From NCBI RefSeq assembly GCF_006064855.1, contig NZ_CP040753.1, positions 2,964,501 to 3,028,500 on the forward strand: 64,000 nt of DNA. The letters run 5' to 3'. A program made the translations under genes and the position numbers. The DNA is from Sulfitobacter sp. BSw21498. Lineage in GTDB: Bacteria; Pseudomonadota; Alphaproteobacteria; Rhodobacterales; Rhodobacteraceae. Positions 38,640 through 47,708 of this stretch are shown one piece after another (positions within the stretch are counted from its first letter, which is position 1; every line of letters starts with the position of its first letter). Under the pieces are notes generated by a model. The model did no database searches and was not told where the DNA came from. It saw nothing but the letters and a program-made list of their open reading frames with translations.

Positions 38640-39632
38640 GTGATTGATGCACGCCTGCACCTGGCGCTTGACGGCGGTGGTCTTGAGTTGCCGGCTGAAG
38701 GGACGATTGCCGTCTTTCAGCCCCCCCGTGACAGTGATTTGCCCGGCCTTGATAAGGACCGCGTTCAGATCATCCATGGCTTTAAGCCTGATTACGATGC
38801 GTGGGCGGCACGAGGCTATGATGTCGTGCGCACGATCAAGGACCGCTATGCGGCCTGTATCGTGTGCTTGCCACGCGCCAAGGCCGAAGCCCGCGCTGTC
38901 ATCGCCGCCGCCTGCGAGGTCTGCGACGGGATCGTTGTGATCGACGGACAAAAGACCGACGGGGCCGATAGTGTCCTGCGCGAGATGCGCGACCGCGTGA
39001 CGGTGCAGGGCCCGATTTCCAAGGCACATGGCAAGATGTTCTGGATATCTGAGCCCGCGGCAGAATTTTTTGCCGACTGGCGTCGAGGCCCTGAACTGAC
39101 AGAGGGCGGGTTTTGGACTGCACCGGGGGTCTTTTCTGCAGATGGCGTCGATCTGGCGTCAGCGTTGCTGGTTGATGCCTTGCCCGAAAAGCTGGGGTCC
39201 GAGGTCGCCGATCTGGGGGCCGGTTGGGGCTTTTTGTCGGCGCACGCGCTGACACGCCCGGGTATCAAAAACCTATATGTTGTCGAGGCAGGGCATCTGG
39301 CGCTTGAATGCGCGCGCCGCAATGTCACCGATGACCGCGCGTCTTTTCATTGGGAGGATGCCACCAGCTGGGAGCCGCCGCACCGGTTGGACGGCGTCAT
39401 CATGAACCCGCCGTTTCACATCGGACGCGCCGCTGAACCACAAATCGGACAGGCTTTTGTTGCCACCGCAGCACGCATTCTGTCGCCCCAAGGCAAACTG
39501 TGGATGGTGGCAAACCGTCATTTGCCCTATGAGGCAGAGTTGAAAACCCGTTTCGCCCATGTCGAGGAAATCGGCGGCGATGCGCGGTTTAAACTGTTTC
39601 ACGCGGCACGGCCCTTGCGCAAGCGTCGGTAG
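38640..39632 (+). CDS. RsmC-like class I SAM-dependent methyltransferase
   Basis: A 330-residue protein with two tandem methyltransferase-type domains as in RsmC, which methylates G1207 of 16S rRNA. Only the C-terminal domain has the SAM loop VADLGAGWGFLS (near 187) and the catalytic NPPFHIGR motif (near 258). The N-terminal domain lacks them, as usual for the family. A GTG start was used, three bases from the clpS stop, which suggests coupling. The exact RNA target is inferred. Confidence 0.82.
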   Translation: MIDARLHLALDGGGLELPAEGTIAVFQPPRDSDLPGLDKDRVQIIHGFKPDYDAWAARGYDVVRTIKDRYAACIVCLPRAKAEARAVIAAACEVCDGIVVIDGQKTDGADSVLREMRDRVTVQGPISKAHGKMFWISEPAAEFFADWRRGPELTEGGFWTAPGVFSADGVDLASALLVDALPEKLGSEVADLGAGWGFLSAHALTRPGIKNLYVVEAGHLALECARRNVTDDRASFHWEDATSWEPPHRLDGVIMNPPFHIGRAAEPQIGQAFVATAARILSPQGKLWMVANRHLPYEAELKTRFAHVEEIGGDARFKLFHAARPLRKRR

Positions 39633-39661
39633 GTTGGCTGCGGCTGATTAAGGAACGAGTT

Positions 39662-40462
39662 ATGTCATTCTCAATATCTGGCAAGAACGTCATCATCACA
39701 GGGGCCGCAAACGGCATCGGCTTGGCGATTGCACGTCAGTTTGCCGACAAAGGTGCCAATGTGATGTGCGCCGACATCGACGAGAAAGCGCTGATTGAAG
39801 AATTGGGAGATGCCAAGGACGAGGGCAACATTCGCTTTTTCGCGGGCGATTTGCGGCAACGTTTGACCATTGCGAACCTTGTATCCGCTACCATCGATGC
39901 CTTTGACGAGGTCGACGTGCTGGTGAACGCATCGCGGCAGTTTTTGCCCACGGATGCGTTGGACGGCGACGACACCAGCGTTGAAACCCTGTGGCAGGAA
40001 AACGTGATGACCGCGATGCAGCTGACACAGCAGGTCGCCAAACGCATGATCAAACAAGCCGAAGGGCAAGAGGGCGGCGCTGTTGGCAGCATCATCAACC
40101 TGAGCTCGACGACCTCGCGGCACACACGGCCCGAGCTGATGGCCTATTCCATGGCGGCAGCAGCGCTGGAACAGATGACGCGTTCAATGGCGCTGACACT
40201 GGCGCCGCACCGCATCCGCGTGAACGCCGTCGCCTTCGGGTCGGTGATGAGCGGCTCGCTAAAGGCGTCTTGCGCCGAGAACCGTGAATGGCGCGACGAC
40301 ATTCGCAATCACACGCCGCTGGGGCGCATCGCCTCTCCGTCGGAGTTGGCCGATACGATCCAGTATCTTGCTGCCGACAGTTCAAGCTTTCTGACCGGAG
40401 AAGTGATCGTGGTGGACGGGGGGCGGTCCTTGTTGGACGCCGTGGACGCGCCGGCACACTAA
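39662..40462 (+). CDS. SDR family protein without the catalytic lysine
   Basis: A 266-residue Rossmann-fold protein of the short-chain dehydrogenase family, with the cofactor loop TGAANGIG at residues 13-20. The YxxxK site is broken: Tyr162 is present in AYSMAAAAL, but Ala166 stands where Lys should be, and the usual NNAG is VNAS at 88-91. Ser148/149 and the PHRIRVNAVAFG region remain. It may have lost catalysis and serve a binding role, perhaps linked to hemF, which starts 26 bases later. That link is an inference from position only. Confidence 0.85.
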   Translation: MSFSISGKNVIITGAANGIGLAIARQFADKGANVMCADIDEKALIEELGDAKDEGNIRFFAGDLRQRLTIANLVSATIDAFDEVDVLVNASRQFLPTDALDGDDTSVETLWQENVMTAMQLTQQVAKRMIKQAEGQEGGAVGSIINLSSTTSRHTRPELMAYSMAAAALEQMTRSMALTLAPHRIRVNAVAFGSVMSGSLKASCAENREWRDDIRNHTPLGRIASPSELADTIQYLAADSSSFLTGEVIVVDGGRSLLDAVDAPAH

Positions 40463-40488
40463 AAACGCAGCAACGAAAGGCTTTGCGC

Positions 40489-41382
40489 ATGACCGATGAT
40501 TTCGAGGCGGAAAGAACCCGCGCCGCTGATTGGTTCCGCAGCCTGCGCGACCAGATCGTGGAGGCATTCGAAACGCTGGAGCGTGACCACGCCGAGGGGC
40601 CGCTGTCAGATGCGGCCGCTGGCACATTCGAGGTAACCCCGACTAAACGCAGCAGCGACGATGGCAGCGATGCGGGCGGTGGCCTGATGAGCGTGATGCG
40701 CGGCGGGCGGGTGTTCGAGAAAGTCGGCGTCAATGTATCGACTGTTTTCGGCACATTGGGTGAGCGGGCGCAGGCCGCCATGGCGGCGCGCAAGGGCATC
40801 CCCGGCATGACCGAAGACCCGCGGTTCTGGGCATCAGGCATCAGTCTGGTGGCGCATATGCAAAACCCCCATGCCCCTGCGGTACATATGAACACCCGCA
40901 TGTTCTGGACGCCCCATGCCAGCTGGTTTGGCGGCGGGTCCGATTTGAACCCCTGTATCGAATATGCCGAGGACACGGCGCATTTCCATGCTGTCCAAAA
41001 AGCGCATCTGGACCCGCACGGGCGCGATCTTTACCCACGTCTGAAGGAATGGGCGGACGAGTACTTCTACATCCCGCACCGTCACCGCGCACGCGGGGTG
41101 GGGGGGATCTTTATGGATGATCACGCGACAGGGGATTGGGAGGCCGACTTTGCCCTGACCCAAGACATTGGTCGCGCGTTCCTGCCCGCCTATCTGCCGC
41201 TGGTGCAAGAGCGGATCACCCAAGACTGGTCGGACGCCGACAAAGACGCGCAACTGGTGCATCGCGGGCTTTATGCGGAATATAACCTTGTCTATGACCG
41301 CGGCACAAAATTCGGGCTGGAAACCGGCCATGACGCCAATGCGGTTCTCATGAGCCTGCCGCCTTTGGCGAAGTGGGTGTAA
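40489..41382 (+). CDS. hemF: Oxygen-dependent coproporphyrinogen III oxidase
   Basis: HemF oxidatively decarboxylates coproporphyrinogen III to protoporphyrinogen IX. The 297-residue protein has the family blocks KVGVNVSTVFG near 80, VHMNTRMF near 130, WFGGGSDLNPC near 140 and HRHRARGVGGIFMDD near 195. The ATG at 40489 has GAAAGG upstream; the open frame from 40288 overlaps the SDR gene and was not used. A terminator follows at 41437. Confidence 0.96.
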   Translation: MTDDFEAERTRAADWFRSLRDQIVEAFETLERDHAEGPLSDAAAGTFEVTPTKRSSDDGSDAGGGLMSVMRGGRVFEKVGVNVSTVFGTLGERAQAAMAARKGIPGMTEDPRFWASGISLVAHMQNPHAPAVHMNTRMFWTPHASWFGGGSDLNPCIEYAEDTAHFHAVQKAHLDPHGRDLYPRLKEWADEYFYIPHRHRARGVGGIFMDDHATGDWEADFALTQDIGRAFLPAYLPLVQERITQDWSDADKDAQLVHRGLYAEYNLVYDRGTKFGLETGHDANAVLMSLPPLAKWV

Positions 41383-41436
41383 GGGGGCCAGCCCCCGCCC
41401 TGCGGGCTCCCCCGGGATTTGAGCCATCTGGAATAA

Positions 41437-41471
41437 AAAAGGCCCCCGACTGTGCAAGTAGGGGGCCTTTT
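41437..41471. terminator. Bidirectional terminator between hemF and the fasciclin gene
   Basis: An 11-pair stem AAAAGGCCCCC / GGGGGCCTTTT has A and T runs on both sides and serves the two converging genes. A further GC-rich inverted repeat lies at 41391-41409. Confidence 0.9.
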
Positions 41472-41490
41472 CGGTCAGTTTGGTGTCAGC

Positions 41491-42060
41491 TTATTGCTTT
41501 GGCAGCATCACGCCATCGATCACGTGGATCACGCCATTCGACTGTTTGACGTCGGCAATGGTCACAAACGCCGCGTTGCCGTTTTCATCGGCCAGCATCA
41601 TGCGGCCGTCGTCAGCATAGGATGCTTGCAGCGTGCAGCCACCCAGCGTGGGAACGGGGTGCTCGCCGCCGTCATCCTTGATCATGCCTTGCAGGGCTTC
41701 GGCCATTACAGCTTTGCCGACCACGTGGCAGGTCAGGACTTCGGTCAGTTGGTCCTTGTTTTCGGGCTTGAGCAGGTTCTCTACGGCACCAGCGTCAAGA
41801 CGGTCGAAACCGGCGTTGGTGGGGGCGAATACGGTAAAGGGGCCTTCGCCGGACAGGGTTTCGACCAGACCAGCTGCTTTTACGGCGGCAACCAATGTGG
41901 TGTGGTCAGCAGAGTTCACGGCGTTTTCAATGATGTTCTTTTCGGCAGACATCTCGGCGCCACCAACCATCGGGTTCATCGCGTGTGCATCCGCAAAAGC
42001 TGCACCAGTGGTCAGGGCCAGCGCTGCGGTTGCTGTCATCATTTTCTTGGCGAAAGTCAT
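41491..42060 (-). CDS. Fasciclin (FAS1) domain secreted protein
   Basis: A 189-residue exported protein. A signal peptide covers about residues 1-24 (MTFAKKMMTATAALALTTGA, cleavage near AFA-DA). A single FAS1 domain follows with FTVFAPTNAGFDRL near 80 and the C-terminal block GVIHVIDGVMLP. FAS1 proteins act in cell adhesion or surface association. Two cysteines at about 115 and 146 may form a disulfide. The ATG at 42060 has AGGAG upstream; the longer frame to 42120 was not chosen. Confidence 0.92.
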   Translation of the reverse strand: MTFAKKMMTATAALALTTGAAFADAHAMNPMVGGAEMSAEKNIIENAVNSADHTTLVAAVKAAGLVETLSGEGPFTVFAPTNAGFDRLDAGAVENLLKPENKDQLTEVLTCHVVGKAVMAEALQGMIKDDGGEHPVPTLGGCTLQASYADDGRMMLADENGNAAFVTIADVKQSNGVIHVIDGVMLPKQ

Positions 42061-42162
42061 GGTGTTCTCCTGGGTTAATATCGTGATCAGTTGCTGATCA
42101 TGACGGAGTAACGTGCCCATGCGTTGCTTAGTTTCAAACGCCGTGTGAAATAAGTTTCGATC

Positions 42163-43116
42163 TTACCTTTTGGTGTGCCAGTCAAAGAATCCGGGGCCTG
42201 CTTGCGCCAATAGGTCTTGGGCAAGATCGACACCCATCAGGCCACCTTCGGAGATAGGGCCACTGCGTTCACCGCTCAGCGCCTCTGATCCGTCGGGACG
42301 CAGCACTTCGCCGCGCAGGTGCAGCGTATCACCGTCAAGCGTCGCGAGCCCAGCAATCGGAGTTTCGCACGACCCGTCGAGTGTCAGCAGGAAGGCGCGT
42401 TCCGCCGCGAGCCGTTGTCCGGTGGGGGTGTCGTGGATCGCGGCGAGCATGGCTTCGGTGTCGATATCACCGGCGCGGCGTTCGATGCCAATCGCCCCTT
42501 GTGCGACAGCGGGCAGCATCAGCGTATCGTTGATCGGGGTGGCGGGGACGTGCTGCATGCCCAGCCGGTTCAGGCCGGCCACCGCAAGGAAGGTGCATTC
42601 GGCCACGCCATCGGCGAGCTTTTTCAGACGGGTTTGCACGTTGCCGCGGAATTCGACGACCCTCAGGTCGGGGCGCTGGTGCAAGAGCTGCGCGCGGCGG
42701 CGCAGGCTGGAGGTGCCCACCACAGCGCCTTGGGCCAATTGATCCAGCGCAGAGAGCGTCGGCGCAACAAAGGCATCGCGGGGGTCTTCGCGCGGGAGAT
42801 AGGTGTCGAGCAACAAGCCTCCCGGCTGGACGGTCGGCATGTCTTTCATCGAGTGGACCGCAATGTCGATCTTGCCGGCCAGCAGGTCGTCTTCGATTTC
42901 GCGCGTAAACAGACCCTTGCCGCCGATATCCTTGAGCGGGCGATCCTGAATGACATCGCCGGTCACTTTGATCACCACGATTTCGAAAGCCGCTTGCGGG
43001 ATTTCGAAAGCGGCAGCCAGACGAGCGCGGGTTTCATAGGCCTGGGCCATCGCCAAAGGCGAGCCGCGGGTACCGATGCGCAAAGGGTTTTCGGGGGTGG
43101 GCAGGTTCACAGTCAT
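42163..43116 (-). CDS. hemC: Hydroxymethylbilane synthase (porphobilinogen deaminase)
   Basis: HemC joins four porphobilinogens to hydroxymethylbilane. The 317-residue protein begins near the motif RIGTRGSPLAMAQ, followed by KDIGGKGLFTREIE near 65 and IDIAVHSMKDMP near 80. The cofactor-bearing cysteine is in LDGSCETPIAG near 250. It diverges from hemE; 109 bases separate them. Confidence 0.96.
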   Translation of the reverse strand: MTVNLPTPENPLRIGTRGSPLAMAQAYETRARLAAAFEIPQAAFEIVVIKVTGDVIQDRPLKDIGGKGLFTREIEDDLLAGKIDIAVHSMKDMPTVQPGGLLLDTYLPREDPRDAFVAPTLSALDQLAQGAVVGTSSLRRRAQLLHQRPDLRVVEFRGNVQTRLKKLADGVAECTFLAVAGLNRLGMQHVPATPINDTLMLPAVAQGAIGIERRAGDIDTEAMLAAIHDTPTGQRLAAERAFLLTLDGSCETPIAGLATLDGDTLHLRGEVLRPDGSEALSGERSGPISEGGLMGVDLAQDLLAQAGPGFFDWHTKR

Positions 43117-43165
43117 GGCCCTTCTTTAGGGGGGCCGATCTGATCTGACAAGCGGTGCCATTGCC

Positions 43166-43197
43166 TTGACATCGGGGCGCTACATCTTGACCTAAGA
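43166..43197 (+). promoter_or_regulatory. Possible hemE promoter
   Basis: TTGACA at 43166-43171 is an exact -35 match. A -10 element is less clear, with GACCTA or ACCTAA about 17 to 18 bases on. The hemE start codon is at 43226. Confidence 0.35.
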
Positions 43198-43225
43198 CAA
43201 AACCTTTGAAGAGTAGGAATAACCG

Positions 43226-44275
43226 ATGCCGCAGACCGATACGCAAAGCAAAACCATTCTGCGTTCATTGGCAGGAGAGACGTTGCCGGTGCCTCCGATC
43301 TGGATGATGCGGCAGGCGGGTCGCTATCTGCCAGAGTATAAGGCGACACGTGCACAGGCGGGGGATTTTCTGTCGCTGTGCTATAACCCTGATCTCGCGA
43401 CCGAGGTGACGCTGCAGCCGATCCGGCGCTATGGCTTTGACGCGGCGATCCTGTTTGCGGATATTTTGCTTGTGCCACAGGCGCTTGGCGCGGATCTGTG
43501 GTTTGTCACTGGCGAAGGGCCGCGCCTGTCGACGGTCACCACGCAGGCGGATTTCGACAAGCTGCGGCCCGTCGGTGATATTCACGAGACGTTGAACCCT
43601 ATCTATCAGACGGTGCGCAACCTTACCGCTGCGCTGCCGCGCGAGACGACGTTGATCGGCTTTGCCGGCGCGCCCTGGACCGTGGCGACCTATATGATTG
43701 CAGGGCAGGGGACCAAGGATCAGGGGCCGGCGCATCTGCTGCGCACGCAAGATAACGCGCTTTTTGAAAAGCTGCTGGACCTGATTACCAAGGCGACGAT
43801 CGAATATATGTCTGCGCAAATTGACGCAGGGGCCGAAGTGATGAAGATTTTTGACAGCTGGGCTGGATCGTTGCCCGGCGATGCGTTCGAGAAATACGCG
43901 GTCGCGCCGGCGCGCGAGATCACGCAAGAACTGAAGAAGCGGCATCCCGGTATTCCGATCATCGGTTTCCCGCGCGAGGCGGGTGATAAATACATCGGGT
44001 TTGCCAAGGCAACGGGCGTGGATTGTGTGGCGCTGGATAACTCTGTCTCGGCGGATTGGGCGGCGCAGCATGTGCAGGTTGACGGATGTGTGCAGGGCAA
44101 TCTTGCATCGACCCATATGGTCACGGGCGGGCAGGCGCTGGTGGACGATACGCGCCAGATCGTCAAAGCCTTTTCCAAGGGGCCGCATATCTTTAACCTT
44201 GGCCACGGGATCACGCCGGATGCCGATCCTGACAACGTGCAGCGCATGATCGATACGGTTCGCGAAGGCGAATAA
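43226..44275 (+). CDS. hemE: Uroporphyrinogen decarboxylase
   Basis: HemE removes four acetate carboxyls from uroporphyrinogen III to give coproporphyrinogen III, the substrate of HemF. The protein of 349 residues has the signature [16 protein letters not shown] near 22, [12 protein letters not shown] near 76 and [13 protein letters not shown] near 147. The ATG has AGGAA upstream. hemC, hemE and hemF lie within 4 kb, but in separate transcription units. Confidence 0.96.
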   Translation: MPQTDTQSKTILRSLAGETLPVPPIWMMRQAGRYLPEYKATRAQAGDFLSLCYNPDLATEVTLQPIRRYGFDAAILFADILLVPQALGADLWFVTGEGPRLSTVTTQADFDKLRPVGDIHETLNPIYQTVRNLTAALPRETTLIGFAGAPWTVATYMIAGQGTKDQGPAHLLRTQDNALFEKLLDLITKATIEYMSAQIDAGAEVMKIFDSWAGSLPGDAFEKYAVAPAREITQELKKRHPGIPIIGFPREAGDKYIGFAKATGVDCVALDNSVSADWAAQHVQVDGCVQGNLASTHMVTGGQALVDDTRQIVKAFSKGPHIFNLGHGITPDADPDNVQRMIDTVREGE

Positions 44276-44298
44276 TTGAAGAAGATTGGCTTTGGCTC

Positions 44299-44325
44299 TT
44301 GACGGGGGCCGAAGCCTGTCATACT
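44299..44325 (+). promoter_or_regulatory. Probable promoter of the tRNA gene
   Basis: TTGACG (44299-44304) and CATACT (44320-44325), spaced 15 bases, lie 13 bases in front of the tRNA. Spacing is short but both boxes match well. Confidence 0.45.
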
Positions 44326-44338
44326 CGGAGCGCCGATG

Positions 44339-44414
<76 letters not shown>

Positions 44415-44607
44415 TCACCCCCCTTGTTTTTATTAAAGATAGCTTTGCGCCCAACCCGCCAGCTTTGCCCCGTCGCGTGTTTTTCATCGGGCGACGTCAC
44501 AGATGATTGATAAACGCGTGTTGCTGGTGTCAAGTGTTGCTCAGCGAGATGCTCGGAACCGCTCGGCAACAGAGGGGTCCGTCTTTGACTGAACTTGGGA
44601 GAGTTAG

Positions 44608-45642
44608 ATGATGATGAGAAGAGCCCTGATGGGGATCGCGGGTGCGGCCCTTGCCGTTGGCATGAGCGCGACCGGCGCACTGGCGCAAGAGGTCACGCTG
44701 CGGATGCACCAGTTCCTGCCGCCACAGGCCAATGTGCCGAAACTTATTCTGGATGTCTGGGCTGACAAGGTTGAAGCGGCCAGTGACAACCGGATCAAGA
44801 TTGAACGCTACCCTTCAATGCAGCTTGGCGGTAAACCACCAGAGCTGATGGACCAAGCGATTGACGGCGTGGCCGATATCGTCTGGACCGTGGTGGGCTA
44901 TACCCCGGGCCGCTATCCGACGACCGAAGTGTTTGAGCTGCCCTTTATGGTGACGGACGCCCGCGCGGCCAGCTCTGCCTATTGGCAGATGTTCGAAAAG
45001 CACATGAAAGACGCCGAGTTCAAGGATGTGCATATTCTGGGAACATGGGTCCACGGTCCCGGCCTGTTGCACACGAACGCCGAAGTCCGGTCGCCAGACG
45101 ATATGCAGGGTCTCAAGATCCGCGGCGGGTCGCGTCTGGTGAATCAGCTGCTTGAGATCACGGGCGCGACACCTGTTGGTATGCCGGTTCCGGCGATTCC
45201 CGAAGGTCTGTCCAAGGGTGTGATCGACGGCACCACGATCCCGTGGGAAGTGACGCCATCGTTGAAAGTGCCCGAGCTGGTAACGAACCACACCGAATTT
45301 GACGGTGCCGCGCTTTATACGCTGACCTTTGTGCTGGCGATGAACAAGGACCGCTATGACGGGCTGTCGGACGAACTGAAAAAAGTTCTGGATGACAACT
45401 CGGGTCTGGAATTCTCTGTCTTTGCCGGTGGCACACAGGCGGATGCCGATGGGCCTGCGCGTCAGGTGGCTATAGATCTGGGCAACAACGTGGTCGAGCT
45501 GAACGAAGAAGAAACGCGCGTGTGGCGCGATGCGTCGCAGCCGATCTATGACAGCTGGATTGCCGATATGGACAGCAAGGGCATCGACGGCCAAGCGCTG
45601 ATCGACGAAGCGCGTGAGCTGATGGACGCTTACGGTAAGTAA
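44608..45642 (+). CDS. TRAP transporter solute-binding protein DctP family
   Basis: The periplasmic binding protein of a TRAP transporter, 344 residues, with a signal peptide ending near GALA-QEV (about 26). It has the DctP-fold with the YPSMQLGG block near 70 and the ligand arginine region (LKIRGGSRLVNQ) near 170. Such proteins bind organic acids; the ligand is not clear here. The start MMMRRALMG has GGGAGAG upstream. It is the first of three genes P-Q-M, with a hairpin before Q. Confidence 0.93.
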   Translation: MMMRRALMGIAGAALAVGMSATGALAQEVTLRMHQFLPPQANVPKLILDVWADKVEAASDNRIKIERYPSMQLGGKPPELMDQAIDGVADIVWTVVGYTPGRYPTTEVFELPFMVTDARAASSAYWQMFEKHMKDAEFKDVHILGTWVHGPGLLHTNAEVRSPDDMQGLKIRGGSRLVNQLLEITGATPVGMPVPAIPEGLSKGVIDGTTIPWEVTPSLKVPELVTNHTEFDGAALYTLTFVLAMNKDRYDGLSDELKKVLDDNSGLEFSVFAGGTQADADGPARQVAIDLGNNVVELNEEETRVWRDASQPIYDSWIADMDSKGIDGQALIDEARELMDAYGK

Positions 45643-45658
45643 TCCGTAGCGCGTGAAA

Positions 45659-45692
45659 CAGGCCCGCGGCGTATCCCTGCGCTGCGGGCCTG
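45659..45692 (+). terminator. Hairpin between the TRAP P and Q genes
   Basis: A nine-pair stem CAGGCCCGC / GCGGGCCTG lies 16 bases after the binding-protein stop, without a U-tract. It likely lowers readthrough or protects the upstream mRNA, giving more binding protein than membrane subunits. Confidence 0.6.
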
Positions 45693-45736
45693 ATGGCTTG
45701 ATGCCACCAAAATACCCTGACAAGACTGAGAGACCC

Positions 45737-46318
45737 ATGCGTCAGCTGATACATTTTCTTGCCCGGTTCACCGCGGTGATCGGAGGGCTGGTGCTGATTG
45801 CGCTGGTGTTGATGACCACAGCGTCAATCATCGGGCGCACGGTCAACAAGATGCTGCACAGCACGTTCCTTCAAGAGCAGCTGACGGGCTTGTCCCAAGG
45901 GCTGATCGACCTTGGCATCGGTGAGATCAACGGAAACTACGAGGTATTGGAGGCTGGCGTCGCCTTTGCGATTTTCTCGTTCCTGCCGGTCTGCCAGTAT
46001 TATGGGGCGCATGCCTCTGTGGATGTGTTCACCTCGCTTCTGCCGCGCAGTGCGAACCGTTGGATCATCGCCTTTTGGGAGATCGTGCTGGCGGCAGTAA
46101 TCTTGCTGGTTATCTGGCGGCTGTACGAGGGGATGCAGCGCTATCTGGGCAATGGAGAGACGACCTTGTTCCTGCAGTTCCCCGTGTGGTGGGCCTATGC
46201 CGCGAGCTTTGCCTCGGGCGTGATTGCCTGTGTCGTGGCTGTCTATTGCGCCGTGATACGGGTGATCGAGGCAGCCCGCGGCACCGATATCCTGCCGAGC
46301 GAACAAGGGGCACACTGA
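45737..46318 (+). CDS. TRAP transporter small permease subunit DctQ
   Basis: A 193-residue membrane protein with four hydrophobic segments (about 11-33, 72-92, 108-130 and 147-172), the small subunit of the TRAP transporter. It pairs with the large permease encoded two bases after it. An enlarged loop between the first two segments is typical of some Q proteins. The ATG at 45737 has GAGAG upstream; the longer frame starting at 45653 would include the hairpin. Confidence 0.88.
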   Translation: MRQLIHFLARFTAVIGGLVLIALVLMTTASIIGRTVNKMLHSTFLQEQLTGLSQGLIDLGIGEINGNYEVLEAGVAFAIFSFLPVCQYYGAHASVDVFTSLLPRSANRWIIAFWEIVLAAVILLVIWRLYEGMQRYLGNGETTLFLQFPVWWAYAASFASGVIACVVAVYCAVIRVIEAARGTDILPSEQGAH

Positions 46319-46319
46319 G

Positions 46320-47636
46320 ATGACCAATCTAGAACTGGGCTTTTGGTCGTTTCCAGTGCTGCTGTTGATGATTTTTCTGCGTGCGCCGATCGGGTTGGCG
46401 ATGCTGCTGTGCGGGTTCGGCGGTTGGTTTCTGGCGATGGGGGGCAACCCCACGCCGTTGCTGGCAAAGCTGAAATCAGAGACCTACACGACGTTTTCCA
46501 GCTATTCGCTGAGCATCATTCCGATGTTTCTGCTGATGGGGCAATTTGCGACCCTCTCTGGCATGAGCCAAGCGCTATTCAAAGCCGCCGAAAGCTTTTT
46601 GGGGCACAGGCGGGGCGGCGTGGCGATGGCTGCCGTGGGGGCCTGTGCGGGCTTTGGCGCGATCTGTGGCAGTTCGCTGGCGACAGCGGCGACCATGTCA
46701 AAAGTCGCGCTGCCCGAGCTGCGGCGCTATGGGTATTCCGGCGGCTTTTCCACGGCGACACTGGCGGCAGGGGGCACCTTGGGTATCCTGATCCCGCCTT
46801 CGGTTATTCTGGTGATCTATGCGATCCTGACAGAACAGAATATCGCCAAGCTGTTTCTAGCGGCGTTTCTGCCCGGTGTTCTGGCCGCCATCGGCTATGT
46901 CATCACCATCTCGATCTATGTGTGCTTGCACCCCAAGTCGGCGGGGGTGCGCCCTGCGGTGCCCATGGGCGAAAGGTTCAAGGCATTGGCGAACACGTGG
47001 CCGGTGATGGTGATCTTTTTCGTCGTTGTGGGCGGTATCTATCTGGGGTGGTTCACGCCAACCGAAGGGGCGGCTGTGGGCGCTGCGGGAACCGGTCTGG
47101 CAGCATTGTTGGCAGGCAGCCTGAACTGGGCGGTTTTGCGTGACAGTCTGTTGGGAACGGCCAAAACCACAGGGATGATTTTTTTTATTGTGTTGGGGGC
47201 CGGCTTTTATAACGGCTTTCTGGCGCTGTCAGGGGTGCCCCAGTTCATGGCTGATTGGGTTGTGGGGCAGGGCTATAGCCCGTGGTTCGTGCTGGTCGTG
47301 ATCCTTGTGTTCTATCTGATCTTTGGCTGCCTTATGGACAGTCTGTCGATGATCCTGCTGACGGTGCCGATCTTCTTTCCCGTCATCTCGGCGATGGATT
47401 TCGGGATGAGCCCCGAGCATCTGGCGATCTGGTTCGGCATACTTGTGTTGATTGTAGTAGAGGTCGGGCTGATCACGCCGCCGGTGGGGATGAACCTGTT
47501 CATCATCAACTCGATGGACCGTGAAACCCCGATGACAGAGACCTATAAAGCCGTGATGTATTTCGTCGGCTCCGACATCGTCCGAGTGGTGATTTTGGTG
47601 ATGTTCCCCGCAATCACGCTGTTCCTGCTTCCTTAA
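46320..47636 (+). CDS. TRAP transporter large permease subunit DctM
   Basis: A 438-residue membrane protein with about 12 segments that uses the sodium or proton gradient to move the substrate. Family motifs seen include PMFLLMGQFATLSGM near 60, GAICGSSLATAATM near 103 and the GGTLGILIPPSVILVIYAI block near 150. It ends the operon and is followed by a strong terminator. Confidence 0.95.
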   Translation: MTNLELGFWSFPVLLLMIFLRAPIGLAMLLCGFGGWFLAMGGNPTPLLAKLKSETYTTFSSYSLSIIPMFLLMGQFATLSGMSQALFKAAESFLGHRRGGVAMAAVGACAGFGAICGSSLATAATMSKVALPELRRYGYSGGFSTATLAAGGTLGILIPPSVILVIYAILTEQNIAKLFLAAFLPGVLAAIGYVITISIYVCLHPKSAGVRPAVPMGERFKALANTWPVMVIFFVVVGGIYLGWFTPTEGAAVGAAGTGLAALLAGSLNWAVLRDSLLGTAKTTGMIFFIVLGAGFYNGFLALSGVPQFMADWVVGQGYSPWFVLVVILVFYLIFGCLMDSLSMILLTVPIFFPVISAMDFGMSPEHLAIWFGILVLIVVEVGLITPPVGMNLFIINSMDRETPMTETYKAVMYFVGSDIVRVVILVMFPAITLFLLP

Positions 47637-47659
47637 AGAGGACCTGGTGGCGCATGAAA

Positions 47660-47690
47660 CAAGGGCCGCGTCAGACGCGGCCCTTGTTGT
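47660..47690. terminator. Bidirectional terminator after the TRAP operon
   Basis: A perfect 12-pair stem CAAGGGCCGCGT / ACGCGGCCCTTG with loop CAG is followed by TTGT on the plus strand and TTTC on the minus strand, between converging genes. Confidence 0.88.
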
Positions 47691-47708
47691 ATCAAAAGTA
47701 TGCGCAAT

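Noticed and set aside
41384..41415. GC-rich inverted repeat after hemF as a separate repeat family
   Set aside because: Only one copy in the window, and it lies before a clear terminator, so there is not enough support for a repeat.
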